From an uncultured Pelagibacteraceae bacterium (GTDB lineage Bacteria > Pseudomonadota > Alphaproteobacteria > Pelagibacterales > Pelagibacteraceae): a stretch of 64,000 nucleotides of DNA. The position numbers were made by a program, and so were the translations under genes. The stretch lies in NCBI GenBank assembly GCA_902583585.1, contig CACHWN010000003.1:77585-141584 (forward strand), written 5' to 3'. A model generated the notes under the pieces. That model searched no databases. It was not told where the DNA came from and was given only the letters and a program-made list of their open reading frames with translations. Of the stretch, positions 10,687-19,759 are shown piece after piece; within the stretch, counting starts at the first letter, position 1; every line of letters starts with the position of its first letter.

Positions 10687-11535
10687 GCCCTCTTCATAAG
10701 TAGGAAATTTTAAATCATATTTAAAAAAAACTTTCATTTTTTTATTATCTACTTTTTTTGAGTCTTTATAAAAATTTTGCAACATTTCACTTTCAACTTC
10801 TTCAAGTTTTACCTGATTTAGTCTTTTAAGTTTTAATAATTTTGCTCCATAAGCTGCTACTTCGCTTTGCGGGGCAGGTTTATCATCACAAATATTATAT
10901 ATTTCATTTTTTTTAAAATTATTTAAGGAAGTAAATAAAACATTAGCTATGTCATCAACATGGATTCTAGAAAAAAAATGATTCTTTTTATTTACTATTT
11001 GTACATTGCCAGTTTTTAATCTTTTTAGGATATTATGCTCATTTGAATATATTCCAGCTAATCTGAAAATTTGTAATGGATAATTTTTTTCATCCGATAA
11101 ACTTTTCCAAGTATTTTCTGCTTCTAATCTTCTCAAACCGTTAGCAGACGTTGGTTTAGTGATACTATTTTCGTTTACCCACTCACCTTTGTGATCTCCA
11201 TAAACACTTGTAGCTGATAAATAAGTTATCCATTTACAATTTGTTAGATTTATTAAATTTTTATCCAGAAAATTGGCAACAATATCTTTGCCTTCAATAG
11301 GCGGAATAGAAATTAAGATATATTCTGCTTCCTCTAATTTCTTTATGATAGAATTATCGAATTTATCATTATTAAATTGGTAAGATGTTATCTTGGTATT
11401 ATTAAAATCTAACTTATAAGTATCTTGTCTTGAAGTTATATTTAAAACAAAATCTTTTTTTTCTTTAATCAATTTATTAATGAAACTCTCTGCAACTTGA
11501 CCAAAGCCAAAGCAAAAAATATTTGTTTTACTCAT
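10657..11535 (-). CDS. NAD(P)-dependent epimerase/dehydratase-like protein (YeeZ-like SDR)
   Basis: 292 residues. A Rossmann start (TNIFCFGFGQVAESFINKLI) gives the glycine motif GFGQVAE, and the extended-SDR active-site region appears as YLSATSVYGDHKGEWVNEN, with Ser/Thr and Tyr near positions expected for the SDR triad; the usual downstream YxxxK is not clear (GLRRLEAENTW instead), as in the YeeZ subgroup. Its biological role in that subgroup is not established. Its ATG shares one base with the gltB stop (TAATG), so it is co-translated with glutamate synthase, and it is convergent with the hydrolase at 9931. Confidence 0.75.
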   Translation of the reverse strand: MSKTNIFCFGFGQVAESFINKLIKEKKDFVLNITSRQDTYKLDFNNTKITSYQFNNDKFDNSIIKKLEEAEYILISIPPIEGKDIVANFLDKNLINLTNCKWITYLSATSVYGDHKGEWVNENSITKPTSANGLRRLEAENTWKSLSDEKNYPLQIFRLAGIYSNEHNILKRLKTGNVQIVNKKNHFFSRIHVDDIANVLFTSLNNFKKNEIYNICDDKPAPQSEVAAYGAKLLKLKRLNQVKLEEVESEMLQNFYKDSKKVDNKKMKVFFKYDLKFPTYEEGLTYIFNNSV

Positions 11536-14500
11536 TAGCCTGCTTTCTTAGTATGAGATCTTAAAGTAATAGGATTGTCTAATTTATCAAGCATTTCTAT
11601 TGGACACACTTGTTTAAAATTTTCAAGTTCAGACTCAAAATTCTCAAGTATTCTTTTTGCTTTTTGAGAAGATGTATAAGACAAAAAATCTGTTATATTT
11701 TCTTTTAAAAATTTTTTCCAAAAATCTGTTTCTACTGATTGCCAAATAATTGATGCTGGATTTGCAAAGTTTTCAAACTCATTTTTATCATCATAAACAA
11801 AAGCCATGCCGCCTGTCATACCTGCCCCAAAATTATCTCCTACTGCTCCTAATATTATTGCTGTTCCTCCAGTCATATACTCACATCCATGGGCTCCACA
11901 ACCCTCTACAATAGCGAAACTTCCTGAATTTCTTACCGCAAATCTTTCTCCAGCTTGTCCGGAAGCGTAGAGTTTTCCTGATGTTGCGCCGTATAAAACA
12001 GTGTTACCGATAATTGTGTTTTGGTCTGCAATAAATTTACTTTTACTCGAAGTTTTAACAATTATTTTTCCTCCAGATAAACCTTTTCCAACATAATCGT
12101 TACAATCTCCTTCAACTGTCAGGCTTATTCCCTTTGTCAGAAAAGCCCCTAAAGATTGCCCGGCTGAACCAGTTAACTTAATATTTATTGTCTCATCATT
12201 AAGTTTTTCATTTCCAAATTTTTTATAAACGTGATGTGAAAGTCTGGTTCCTACAGATCTGGATGTATTTTCTATTTCATATTCAAAATTATTCTTCTTA
12301 GAGGGATTAATCTTTTCCTTAATATCGGACCATATTTTCTCATCTAAAGTTTCAGGGACTTTATTAATATGATTATCTTTACAGTATCTAAGGTTTTCCC
12401 CAGGATCTGCCTGAACTAATAAAGGATTTAAATCTAAGTCGTCAAGGTTTGCTGCGCCTTTATTAACCTGAGATAGTAAATCTGTTCTACCGATGATTTC
12501 ATTAATAGATCTAAAGCCTAAGGAGGCTAAGATCTCTCTCACCTCTGTTGCAACAAATTTAAACAAGTTTACAACTTTTTCAGGTGTTCCAGTAAATTTC
12601 TCTCTAAGAGAAACATCTTGGCTGCAAACTCCCACAGGACATGTATTAGAGTGGCATTGTCTAACCATTATGCATCCCATCGCAACTAATGATGATGTTC
12701 CCATGCCATATTCTTCCGCACCCATCATAGCTGCAATCACTACATCTCTTCCGGTTTTTAACCCACCATCAGTTCTAAGTGTAATGTTGTGCCTTAAATT
12801 ATTTAAAGTAAGTATTTGATTGGCTTCGGTTAAACCCATTTCCCATGGTATACCTGCGTACTTTATACTTGTTTGTGGGCTAGCTCCAGTTCCACCAGAG
12901 TGTCCAGATATTAAAATAATGTCTGCTTTCGCTTTTGCTACTCCTGCAGCAATTGTACCTATTCCAGTTGAAGCAACAAGTTTGACTCCCACTCTTGCTT
13001 TAGGATTTATTTGTTTTAAATCATAAATTAATTGAGCTAAATCTTCGATTGAATAAATATCATGATGTGGTGGAGGAGAAATTAAAGTAACACCAGGAGT
13101 AGAGTGTCTAAGTCTGGCTATTTCCTCGGTCACTTTAAATCCAGGAAGTTGGCCGCCTTCGCCTGGTTTCGCACCTTGAGCAATTTTAATCTCTATTTCA
13201 TTTGCATTATTTAAATAATCTACAGTAACACCAAATCTTGCAGAGGCAATCTGTTTTACTCTTGAATTTGCACTATCACCGTTTGGAAGAACTTTAAATC
13301 GTTTAGCATCCTCACCTCCTTCACCACTACAAGATGCTCCTTTAATTCTGTTCATTCCAGTAGCTAACGTTTCGTGAGCCTCTGCTGACAAGGCTCCATG
13401 TGACATACTTCCACTTCCGAATCTTTTTAAAATTTCCTCAAGTGGTTCTACTTCATCAATTTTAATTGGTTTTTTAGATTTTTTAAATTCTAGCAAATCC
13501 CTTATGTTAATTGGAGGAAGATTGTGAATACCTGCAGAATATTTTTTATACTGTTCATAAGAACCATTTCCCACCGCACTTTGAAGCAAGTGAATTAATT
13601 TACCTTGATATTGGTGATCTTCTCCACTTTTTCTATACCTATATAATCCTCCGATGGGTAGAGAGAATACATTTTTTGAATTGAATTTTGTGTGAAGTTC
13701 TTTAATTTTTTTCTCTATGCCTATAATACCTATGCCAGATATTCTTGAAGACATTCCTGGAAAATAGTCAGAAACTATAGCTCTACTTAAACCGACCGCT
13801 TCAAAATTACAACCGCCTCTATATGAACTTAAAACAGATATACCCATCTTAGACATTATTTTAAGTAGTCCAGCGTCAATTGATTTTTTAAACTTCACAA
13901 CACAGCTCTCAAAATCTGACTTGCCAAATAATTTTTTTTCAAATCGTTGATAAATACTATCTATAGCTAAGTATGGATTTACAGTTGTTGCTCCTACTCC
14001 AATTAATACAGCGAATGAATGTGTGTCTAGTGCATCTGAACATTCTACGTTTAGTGAGCAATATCCTCTTAAGCCATGCTTTACCAAATGCGAATGTACC
14101 GCTCCAACTGTTAAAATACTCGGAATACTTGCTTTATGATTATTAATATTTTTATCAGACAAAATTAAACATGTACTGCCTTCTCTTACTGAAGTTTCTG
14201 CTTCTTCTCTTATTTCTTCTATCCTATCTTTAAGAGATGAGGAAATGTCAAATGTGCAATCAATAACTTTATTTTTTTTTGAAAAAAATTTTTTAAATTT
14301 TTTAAATTGTGAGTTAGTTAAGATTGGACTATCTAAAACATAAATATTTTCCTCAGTTAAATTATCAAAATCTAAAATGTTTCCTAGGTTTCCAAATCTA
14401 GTTTTCAAACTCATTACTTTATTTTCTCTTAAAGAGTCAATTGGTGGATTAGTTACTTGACTAAAGTTTTGTCTGAAATAGTGTGAAACTGGCCTAAAAT

Positions 14501-16031
14501 GACTTGACAATACTGCTACGGGAGTATCATCTCCCATTGAACCTGAAGCTTCTTTGCCTTCTTCAGCCATAGGATGAAGGATTAATTCTAAATCCTCCAC
14601 ACTTAATCCAGACAAATATTGTCTCTTTTTTAAATCCTCATTAGTAAAATTTGGTTTCTCGTTTTCATCGAAAATCTTCTTCTCTAGATTTATAATTTGT
14701 TTATTATATTTTTTATAATCTTTTGCTAATAAATCTTTAATTGCTTTATCTTTAAATAATTTTCCTTTTTTTAAATCTATTGCAATAATCTGTCCAGGAC
14801 CTAACTTTCCCTTCTCAACAATTTTTTCTTCAGGAATTTTAATCATTCCAGTTTCGGAGCCTGCGAAGAATAAGTCATCCGACGTAATCGTGTATCTTAA
14901 GGGTCTCAAACCGTTTCTATCTGAAGATGCTAAAACCCACTTAGCATCAGTAGCACATATTGCAGCTGGTCCGTCCCAGGGTTCGATTGTACTATTCAAA
15001 AAATTAAATAAATCTTGGTGATTTTTAGGAACTGTTTTGCTTCTCTTAGACCACGCATCAGGTATCATCATTAGCTTAATTAAAGGTGCTAATTTTCCCG
15101 AATGAACCAATAGTTCAAAAACATTGTCAAGTGCACCTGAGTCTGATGAACTTCTAATAACTGGTTTTAAATCTTTTACATTTTTGAATAAGGAACTTGA
15201 CATATCTTGCTCATGAATTTTCATCCAATTGATATTTCCTTTAAGTGTGTTTATTTCACCATTATGTGCTAAAGTTCTGAAAGGTTGCGCTAAATCCCAA
15301 CTCGGAAATGTATTGGTTGAGTATCTTTGATGGAAGACTGCAAACCTAGAAGTTAGTTTCTCATCATTTAGATCTGGATAAAACTCTGAAAGCATCTCAG
15401 CTAAGAACATTCCTTTATAAACAATTGATCTTGAACTAAAAGAGCATATATAAAAATCTTTTAGTTGACTTTCTCTTGCAACTTTTTCTATTTTTTTTCT
15501 AGTTTCGAATAAATCCCTCTCAAGATCATTAGTTTTTAAATTTTCATTTTTTTTAAACATTACTTGTGCTATCTCTGGTCGACTTTGATCTGCTGTTTTT
15601 CCTAGCACACTAGGATTTATTGGAACTTGCCTCCATCCATAAATATAGTAATTACCTTCTAATAAAGCCGTCTCAATTATTTCTCTACATTTTTCCTGTT
15701 CTGAGTAATCAGTTCTTGGAAGAAAGACCATACCAACACAAATTCTTTTTTCTTCGTCAAGTCTGTGGCCTGTGTTTAGAATTTTTTCTTTAAAGAAATC
15801 TGGAGCTATCTCAATTTGGATTCCAGCGCCATCACCAGATTTTCCATCCGCATCCACTGCTCCTCTATGCCAAATCGCTTTTAAGGCTTCAATACCATAC
15901 TCAACTACTTTTCTAGATTTTTTTCCGTTCGTAGAAGCAATTAAACCTACACCACAAGCATCGTGCTCCATCTCAGATTTATAGTTATGACTTTGTTCCA
16001 AAAGGATTTTGTTCTTTTTATAATTATTCAT
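11535..16031 (-). CDS. gltB: Glutamate synthase (NADPH) large subunit
   Basis: 1498 residues, full-length large subunit. The class II glutamine amidotransferase Cys is in MEHDACGVGL (Cys26), implying cleavage of a 25-residue propeptide. The central domain, the FMN/synthase domain with GEGGEDAKRF and HSGGTGASP, the 3Fe-4S cysteines in CIMVRQCHSNTCPVGVC, and the C-terminal beta-helix with repeated Gly motifs (GAHGCEYMTGGTAIILG) are all present. With GltD it makes two glutamates from glutamine and 2-oxoglutarate, the main ammonium assimilation step. It abuts gltD with no spacer. Confidence 0.97.
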   Translation of the reverse strand: MNNYKKNKILLEQSHNYKSEMEHDACGVGLIASTNGKKSRKVVEYGIEALKAIWHRGAVDADGKSGDGAGIQIEIAPDFFKEKILNTGHRLDEEKRICVGMVFLPRTDYSEQEKCREIIETALLEGNYYIYGWRQVPINPSVLGKTADQSRPEIAQVMFKKNENLKTNDLERDLFETRKKIEKVARESQLKDFYICSFSSRSIVYKGMFLAEMLSEFYPDLNDEKLTSRFAVFHQRYSTNTFPSWDLAQPFRTLAHNGEINTLKGNINWMKIHEQDMSSSLFKNVKDLKPVIRSSSDSGALDNVFELLVHSGKLAPLIKLMMIPDAWSKRSKTVPKNHQDLFNFLNSTIEPWDGPAAICATDAKWVLASSDRNGLRPLRYTITSDDLFFAGSETGMIKIPEEKIVEKGKLGPGQIIAIDLKKGKLFKDKAIKDLLAKDYKKYNKQIINLEKKIFDENEKPNFTNEDLKKRQYLSGLSVEDLELILHPMAEEGKEASGSMGDDTPVAVLSSHFRPVSHYFRQNFSQVTNPPIDSLRENKVMSLKTRFGNLGNILDFDNLTEENIYVLDSPILTNSQFKKFKKFFSKKNKVIDCTFDISSSLKDRIEEIREEAETSVREGSTCLILSDKNINNHKASIPSILTVGAVHSHLVKHGLRGYCSLNVECSDALDTHSFAVLIGVGATTVNPYLAIDSIYQRFEKKLFGKSDFESCVVKFKKSIDAGLLKIMSKMGISVLSSYRGGCNFEAVGLSRAIVSDYFPGMSSRISGIGIIGIEKKIKELHTKFNSKNVFSLPIGGLYRYRKSGEDHQYQGKLIHLLQSAVGNGSYEQYKKYSAGIHNLPPINIRDLLEFKKSKKPIKIDEVEPLEEILKRFGSGSMSHGALSAEAHETLATGMNRIKGASCSGEGGEDAKRFKVLPNGDSANSRVKQIASARFGVTVDYLNNANEIEIKIAQGAKPGEGGQLPGFKVTEEIARLRHSTPGVTLISPPPHHDIYSIEDLAQLIYDLKQINPKARVGVKLVASTGIGTIAAGVAKAKADIILISGHSGGTGASPQTSIKYAGIPWEMGLTEANQILTLNNLRHNITLRTDGGLKTGRDVVIAAMMGAEEYGMGTSSLVAMGCIMVRQCHSNTCPVGVCSQDVSLREKFTGTPEKVVNLFKFVATEVREILASLGFRSINEIIGRTDLLSQVNKGAANLDDLDLNPLLVQADPGENLRYCKDNHINKVPETLDEKIWSDIKEKINPSKKNNFEYEIENTSRSVGTRLSHHVYKKFGNEKLNDETINIKLTGSAGQSLGAFLTKGISLTVEGDCNDYVGKGLSGGKIIVKTSSKSKFIADQNTIIGNTVLYGATSGKLYASGQAGERFAVRNSGSFAIVEGCGAHGCEYMTGGTAIILGAVGDNFGAGMTGGMAFVYDDKNEFENFANPASIIWQSVETDFWKKFLKENITDFLSYTSSQKAKRILENFESELENFKQVCPIEMLDKLDNPITLRSHTKKAG

Positions 16032-17477
16032 TTATGCTGCTACAGAGGATTTGTTTTTATCTATTTTTGTTTTCAAATATTTTTCAATTTGTAATGCTGC
16101 ATCTCTTCCGTCTCTTATGGCCCAAACAACTAATGAAGCGCCTCTAACAATATCGCCAGCGGCAAATACACCATCTAAATTAGTTTGCATAGTTTCAAGA
16201 TTAATTTTTATTGTTCCCCATTGTGAAATCGCGAGTTCATCCGCGTTAAATAATTTTGGTAAATCTTCTGGATCGAATCCTAAAGATTTTATCACTAGGT
16301 CAGCTTTTACTTTATACTCTGAACCAACCTGAATTTCAGGTCTTCTCCTACCTGAGGAATCTGGCTCCCCAAGTATCATCTTATTTACCTCTACTGATTC
16401 AACCTTTGTATTACCAATAAAACTTTTAGGACTTGTTAACCATACAAACTCCACACCTTCTTCTATTGCATTACCGACTTCTCTAGCAGATCCTGGCATA
16501 TTTTCTCTATCTCTTCTATATAGACATTTAACTGATTTAGCTTTTTGTCTTACAGAAGTTCTAACACAGTCCATAGCAGTATCTCCGCCACCTATCACAA
16601 CCACATCTTTTCCTTCAGCGTTAAGTGTACCATTATCAAAAAGATCAACTTTGTCACCCAATCCTTTTTTGTTTGATGCAGTGAGGAAATCCATTGCAGG
16701 AAAAATATTTTTAAGATCGTGACCTGGAATATCAATTTCCCTAGCTTTGTATACTCCGGTGGCAATTAAAATTGCATCATGTTTTTTTTTAAGTTCATAC
16801 AGGCTTTTATCTTTACCAACTTCAAAATTTTGAACAAATTTTATACCACTGTCTTTTAAAAGTTTAGTTCTTCTCTCAACAACAAATTTTTCAAGTTTAA
16901 AGTTTGGTATTCCATATATCAAAAGTCCACCTGGTCTGTCATATCTATCGTAGATTGTTACTTGATATCCAGATTTTCTTAATTCTTCTGCACAAGCCAT
17001 TCCTGCTGGACCTGCTCCAATTATCCCGATAGATTGTTTTAATTCTTTTTTAATTTTTAGTGGTTTAACCCAACCTTTTTCCCAAGCTGTATCCGTAATG
17101 TACTTTTCAATTGAACCGATAGTAACTGTTCCATGACCTGATTGCTCGATTACACAATTTCCTTCGCATAACCTATCCTGAGGGCAAATTCTTCCACAAA
17201 CCTCTGGCATATTATTTGTACTTTGGGACAACTCATATGCATCTTGCAATCTCCCTTCTGCCGTAAGTTTTAACCAATCTGGGATGTTATTTCCTAAAGG
17301 ACAATGTATTTGACAAAAGGGGACTCCGCATTGAGAACATCTGCTTGACTGTTCTTTAGCTTTGTCTGTAATAAATTCGTTATAGATCTCGTTAAAGTCA
17401 CCTTTTCTTTTAGATGTACTTCTTTTCTCAGGAGTTTCTTGTTTTAAATCAACAAATTGAAGCATTTTTTTTTTCAT
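16032..17477 (-). CDS. gltD: Glutamate synthase (NADPH) small subunit
   Basis: 481 residues. The N-terminal iron-sulphur region shows two Cys sets (C47, C50, C55, C59 and C94, C98, C104, C108). The FAD site is GIIGAGPAGMACAEEL (~151-166) and the NADPH site VVIGGGDTAMDCVR. It passes electrons from NADPH to GltB. The reading frame has Met at codons 1 and 5, separated by three AAA codons; the 10-A run makes either start possible. It is the first gene of gltD-gltB-epimerase and is divergent from uppP across 163 bases. Confidence 0.97.
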   Translation of the reverse strand: MKKKMLQFVDLKQETPEKRSTSKRKGDFNEIYNEFITDKAKEQSSRCSQCGVPFCQIHCPLGNNIPDWLKLTAEGRLQDAYELSQSTNNMPEVCGRICPQDRLCEGNCVIEQSGHGTVTIGSIEKYITDTAWEKGWVKPLKIKKELKQSIGIIGAGPAGMACAEELRKSGYQVTIYDRYDRPGGLLIYGIPNFKLEKFVVERRTKLLKDSGIKFVQNFEVGKDKSLYELKKKHDAILIATGVYKAREIDIPGHDLKNIFPAMDFLTASNKKGLGDKVDLFDNGTLNAEGKDVVVIGGGDTAMDCVRTSVRQKAKSVKCLYRRDRENMPGSAREVGNAIEEGVEFVWLTSPKSFIGNTKVESVEVNKMILGEPDSSGRRRPEIQVGSEYKVKADLVIKSLGFDPEDLPKLFNADELAISQWGTIKINLETMQTNLDGVFAAGDIVRGASLVVWAIRDGRDAALQIEKYLKTKIDKNKSSVAA

Positions 17478-17541
17478 AAGTCCGTCAAAATAGTTAAAAA
17501 ATCCATTTATTAATAGAGATTTAAGGTCAATATATATTACC

Positions 17542-17622
17542 TATAATTTAAATTTCCTTTATTTTTAATACTATTTAATGCATACCTGATATGCATTTAG
17601 GTTGTCATTAAAAAAACAACCT
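17542..17622 (+). promoter_or_regulatory. Candidate uppP promoter and structured leader with two hairpins
   Basis: The gltD-uppP divergent spacer has a TATAAT at 17542-17547, about 94 bases ahead of the uppP ATG, without a good -35. Downstream lie two back-to-back inverted repeats: AATGCATA/TATGCATT (arms 17577-17584 and 17590-17597, 5-base loop) and AGGTTGT/ACAACCT (17599-17605 and 17616-17622, 10-base loop). No T-run follows on the plus strand, so this is not an ordinary terminator. The repeats could be a leader RNA structure or a protein-binding operator for the divergent promoters. Confidence 0.35.
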
Positions 17623-17640
17623 TAAATTTTAATAAAATAT

Positions 17641-18399
17641 ATGTTTGAAATTTTTATTTTATCTTTAATACAAGGTATTTCTGAATTTATCCCAGTGAGT
17701 TCATCATCACATTTAATTCTAATATCTGATTATATTAAATTTGAGAGTAAAGGCCTCTCAATTGACGTAAGCTTGCATATTGGCTCTTTCCTGGCAGTTA
17801 TATTTTTTTTTCAAAAAGAAATACTTAGTTTTATCAAAAATAAAGAATTATTAATTAAAGTTTTTTTATCATCAATCCCGATTATGATAATGGGTATCAT
17901 CTTGGTTAAAACTGATTTAATAAATAATTTAAGAACAATTGAGATTATCGGATGGACAACTTTGATATTTGGAATTTTACTATACTTTAGTGACAGATTT
18001 AGATTAGATAAAAATTTAAAATCAGACTTCTCTTACAAAGATGCAATTCTCATTGGTATAGTACAAGTACTAGCCTTGATCCCAGGTGTAAGTAGATCAG
18101 GAATAGTTATAACATCAGCAAGATTCTTAGATTTTAATAGAGTGGACTCAGCTAAAATTTCGTTTTTATTATCTATACCAACATTAGCTGCTGTTTCAAT
18201 TTTTGGTCTGTATAACCATATTGAAAATCAAGATTTAAATTTTTCTATCATGAATATTTTTTCTATATTTTTTTCTTTTATTTTTTCACTGATAACTATT
18301 AAGTATTTTTTACATTTTATTAAAAATTTTAGCCTTAAGATTTTCGTAATTTATAGAATTGTTTTGGGAATAGTAATACTTTATTTTGTTTATCTATAA
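17641..18399 (+). CDS. uppP: Undecaprenyl-diphosphatase UppP/BacA
   Basis: 252 residues, slightly short but complete. The two family signatures are visible: QGISEFIPVSSSSHLIL near the N-terminus (~10-26) and PGVSRSG in the middle, with about eight hydrophobic segments. This integral membrane enzyme dephosphorylates undecaprenyl diphosphate and recycles the lipid carrier for peptidoglycan and O-antigen precursors. It starts a plus-strand unit next to a minus-strand set of glycan genes, so it fits an envelope polysaccharide context. No Shine-Dalgarno sequence precedes the ATG. Confidence 0.95.
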   Translation: MFEIFILSLIQGISEFIPVSSSSHLILISDYIKFESKGLSIDVSLHIGSFLAVIFFFQKEILSFIKNKELLIKVFLSSIPIMIMGIILVKTDLINNLRTIEIIGWTTLIFGILLYFSDRFRLDKNLKSDFSYKDAILIGIVQVLALIPGVSRSGIVITSARFLDFNRVDSAKISFLLSIPTLAAVSIFGLYNHIENQDLNFSIMNIFSIFFSFIFSLITIKYFLHFIKNFSLKIFVIYRIVLGIVILYFVYL

Positions 18400-18489
18400 A
18401 AACAAGGTAAGTAAGATTAAAAAAATAAATACGATAACAAAAAAAATAATTACAGCTTTATTCAAAGATAAATTTAAAATTTTTTTCAT
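18394..18489 (-). CDS. Possible 31-residue single-span membrane peptide
   Basis: A short frame from the ATG at 18489-18487 to the TAG at 18396-18394, starting only three bases after the stop of the GT-C gene. It would encode a peptide with a short Lys/Asn N-terminus (MKKILNLSLNK) followed by an unbroken hydrophobic stretch of about 20 residues, a clear transmembrane helix. Its end overlaps the convergent uppP stop. I do not recognise a family. The tight spacing behind the GT-C gene supports it; random AT-rich sequence also yields Phe/Ile/Leu-rich frames, so it is uncertain. Confidence 0.35.
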   Translation of the reverse strand: MKKILNLSLNKAVIIFFVIVFIFLILLTLFL

Positions 18490-18492
18490 CGT

Positions 18493-19707
18493 TTACCAAC
18501 TTGGTTTTATTTTTTTTAAAAACAATAAACTTAATATTATCTGAATTGTCAATAAAGAAAGACTGTATCGAGGTAAAATAAAGAAAATTGAAAAAAGACT
18601 TATGTTTGCTAAATAAAATAATACTACATAATTGTATATGTTAATCTTGAAAGAGAAGGCAACTAAAATACCTAGGAAGGCTCCAGCAGCAAGGATAAGT
18701 TTAGGCAAAATATGAAAAATTGAATAATAATTAGGATATGATGAGTTTATATCTAAAAACATAAATGAAAAAAACTTTTTAAAATATAAACTAATATACT
18801 TTAAGGGCTCTGATTTTATAAAAATTAAAGCCTGATTCATCAATACTTGATCTTGTAACAAATCGTAAGATTTAATAGGACCTAGAGATTTTAACTGTTC
18901 TAAAGGAACTTTGACCTCCGGTATAACTTCTTCAATTTTTAAAAACATTCCGGTTCCCTCAACTTTTGTCCTAGGGTGATTTCCTTTAAGTAAATTATAA
19001 CCTGAAGATTTAGTAATAGTTAACACATTAAATATATTATAATTTCTGTATAAGTAAGGAGATATTATTAAAACTGAAATCAAACTTATAATTAATACTT
19101 TTGATAAATTTTTTTTTTTTAAATAAAGATATATTAACGATAAAATTACAAAAACAAAAAATTCTCCTCTTAAAAGCATAAGCATTCCAGAAGTAGTTGA
19201 GAAGATAATTGAGTATTTGAAATTTATTTCTTTAAATAATTTTATAAAAGAATAAATGAACAAATTAATAAGAAAAACTTGAATAGATATTGAAGATATT
19301 TGAGATACTGCATAAACGTTTAATGGAAATAGGCCAAAAATTAAAGCGCCAATATTGCTCATTTTTTCTGAGAAGAATTCTGAAAGTATTTTTTTAGTAA
19401 ATATTATTGCAATAATTCCAAATATAATTTGGATAAATTGTACAGTCCATAGAAATAAATCTAAATCGTTAAAAAATGTTTTTACAACATAAAGTAATAA
19501 AGGGTAAAGGGGTGGCATGAATATCATTGGAACAGGAACTCCTTGAACCTCGTGCACACTCAAAATATTATTATTTTCTAAATTATTTAATATGATACCC
19601 CATTCGTGATCTAATTGTGTATCTCTAAAAAAAAATACAGCAATAATCCTCGCAAAAAAAGCGAACAAAATAATCATAGAAAAACTATGTTTTGAAAAAA
19701 AAATCAT
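18493..19707 (-). CDS. Membrane glycosyltransferase of the GT-C type (ArnT/PMT-like)
   Basis: 404 residues with about ten hydrophobic segments. After the first membrane segment comes a periplasmic loop FRDTQLDHEWGIILNNLENN, whose acidic residues match the catalytic Asp/Glu loop of GT-C enzymes that use polyprenyl-phosphate sugars; a second family-like stretch is PMIFMPPLYPLLLYV. It probably transfers a lipid-linked sugar to a glycan or lipid at the periplasmic face. It is 52 bases downstream of the FAD oxidase and GT2 genes on the same strand; these three likely supply and use the same polyprenyl-sugar. A run of 12 T (19109-19120) lies inside the gene. Exact family unresolved. Confidence 0.75.
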   Translation of the reverse strand: MIFFSKHSFSMIILFAFFARIIAVFFFRDTQLDHEWGIILNNLENNNILSVHEVQGVPVPMIFMPPLYPLLLYVVKTFFNDLDLFLWTVQFIQIIFGIIAIIFTKKILSEFFSEKMSNIGALIFGLFPLNVYAVSQISSISIQVFLINLFIYSFIKLFKEINFKYSIIFSTTSGMLMLLRGEFFVFVILSLIYLYLKKKNLSKVLIISLISVLIISPYLYRNYNIFNVLTITKSSGYNLLKGNHPRTKVEGTGMFLKIEEVIPEVKVPLEQLKSLGPIKSYDLLQDQVLMNQALIFIKSEPLKYISLYFKKFFSFMFLDINSSYPNYYSIFHILPKLILAAGAFLGILVAFSFKINIYNYVVLFYLANISLFSIFFILPRYSLSLLTIQIILSLLFLKKIKPSW

Positions 19708-19759
19708 TTGTTAAATTATTTTTTTTTAATATTTTTTGAAGTTTTTATAATTAAGTGTT

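Noticed and set aside
12493-12819. 108-codon frame antisense to gltB.
   Set aside because: Lies opposite the conserved FMN and iron-sulphur domains of glutamate synthase; a by-product of conserved codons.
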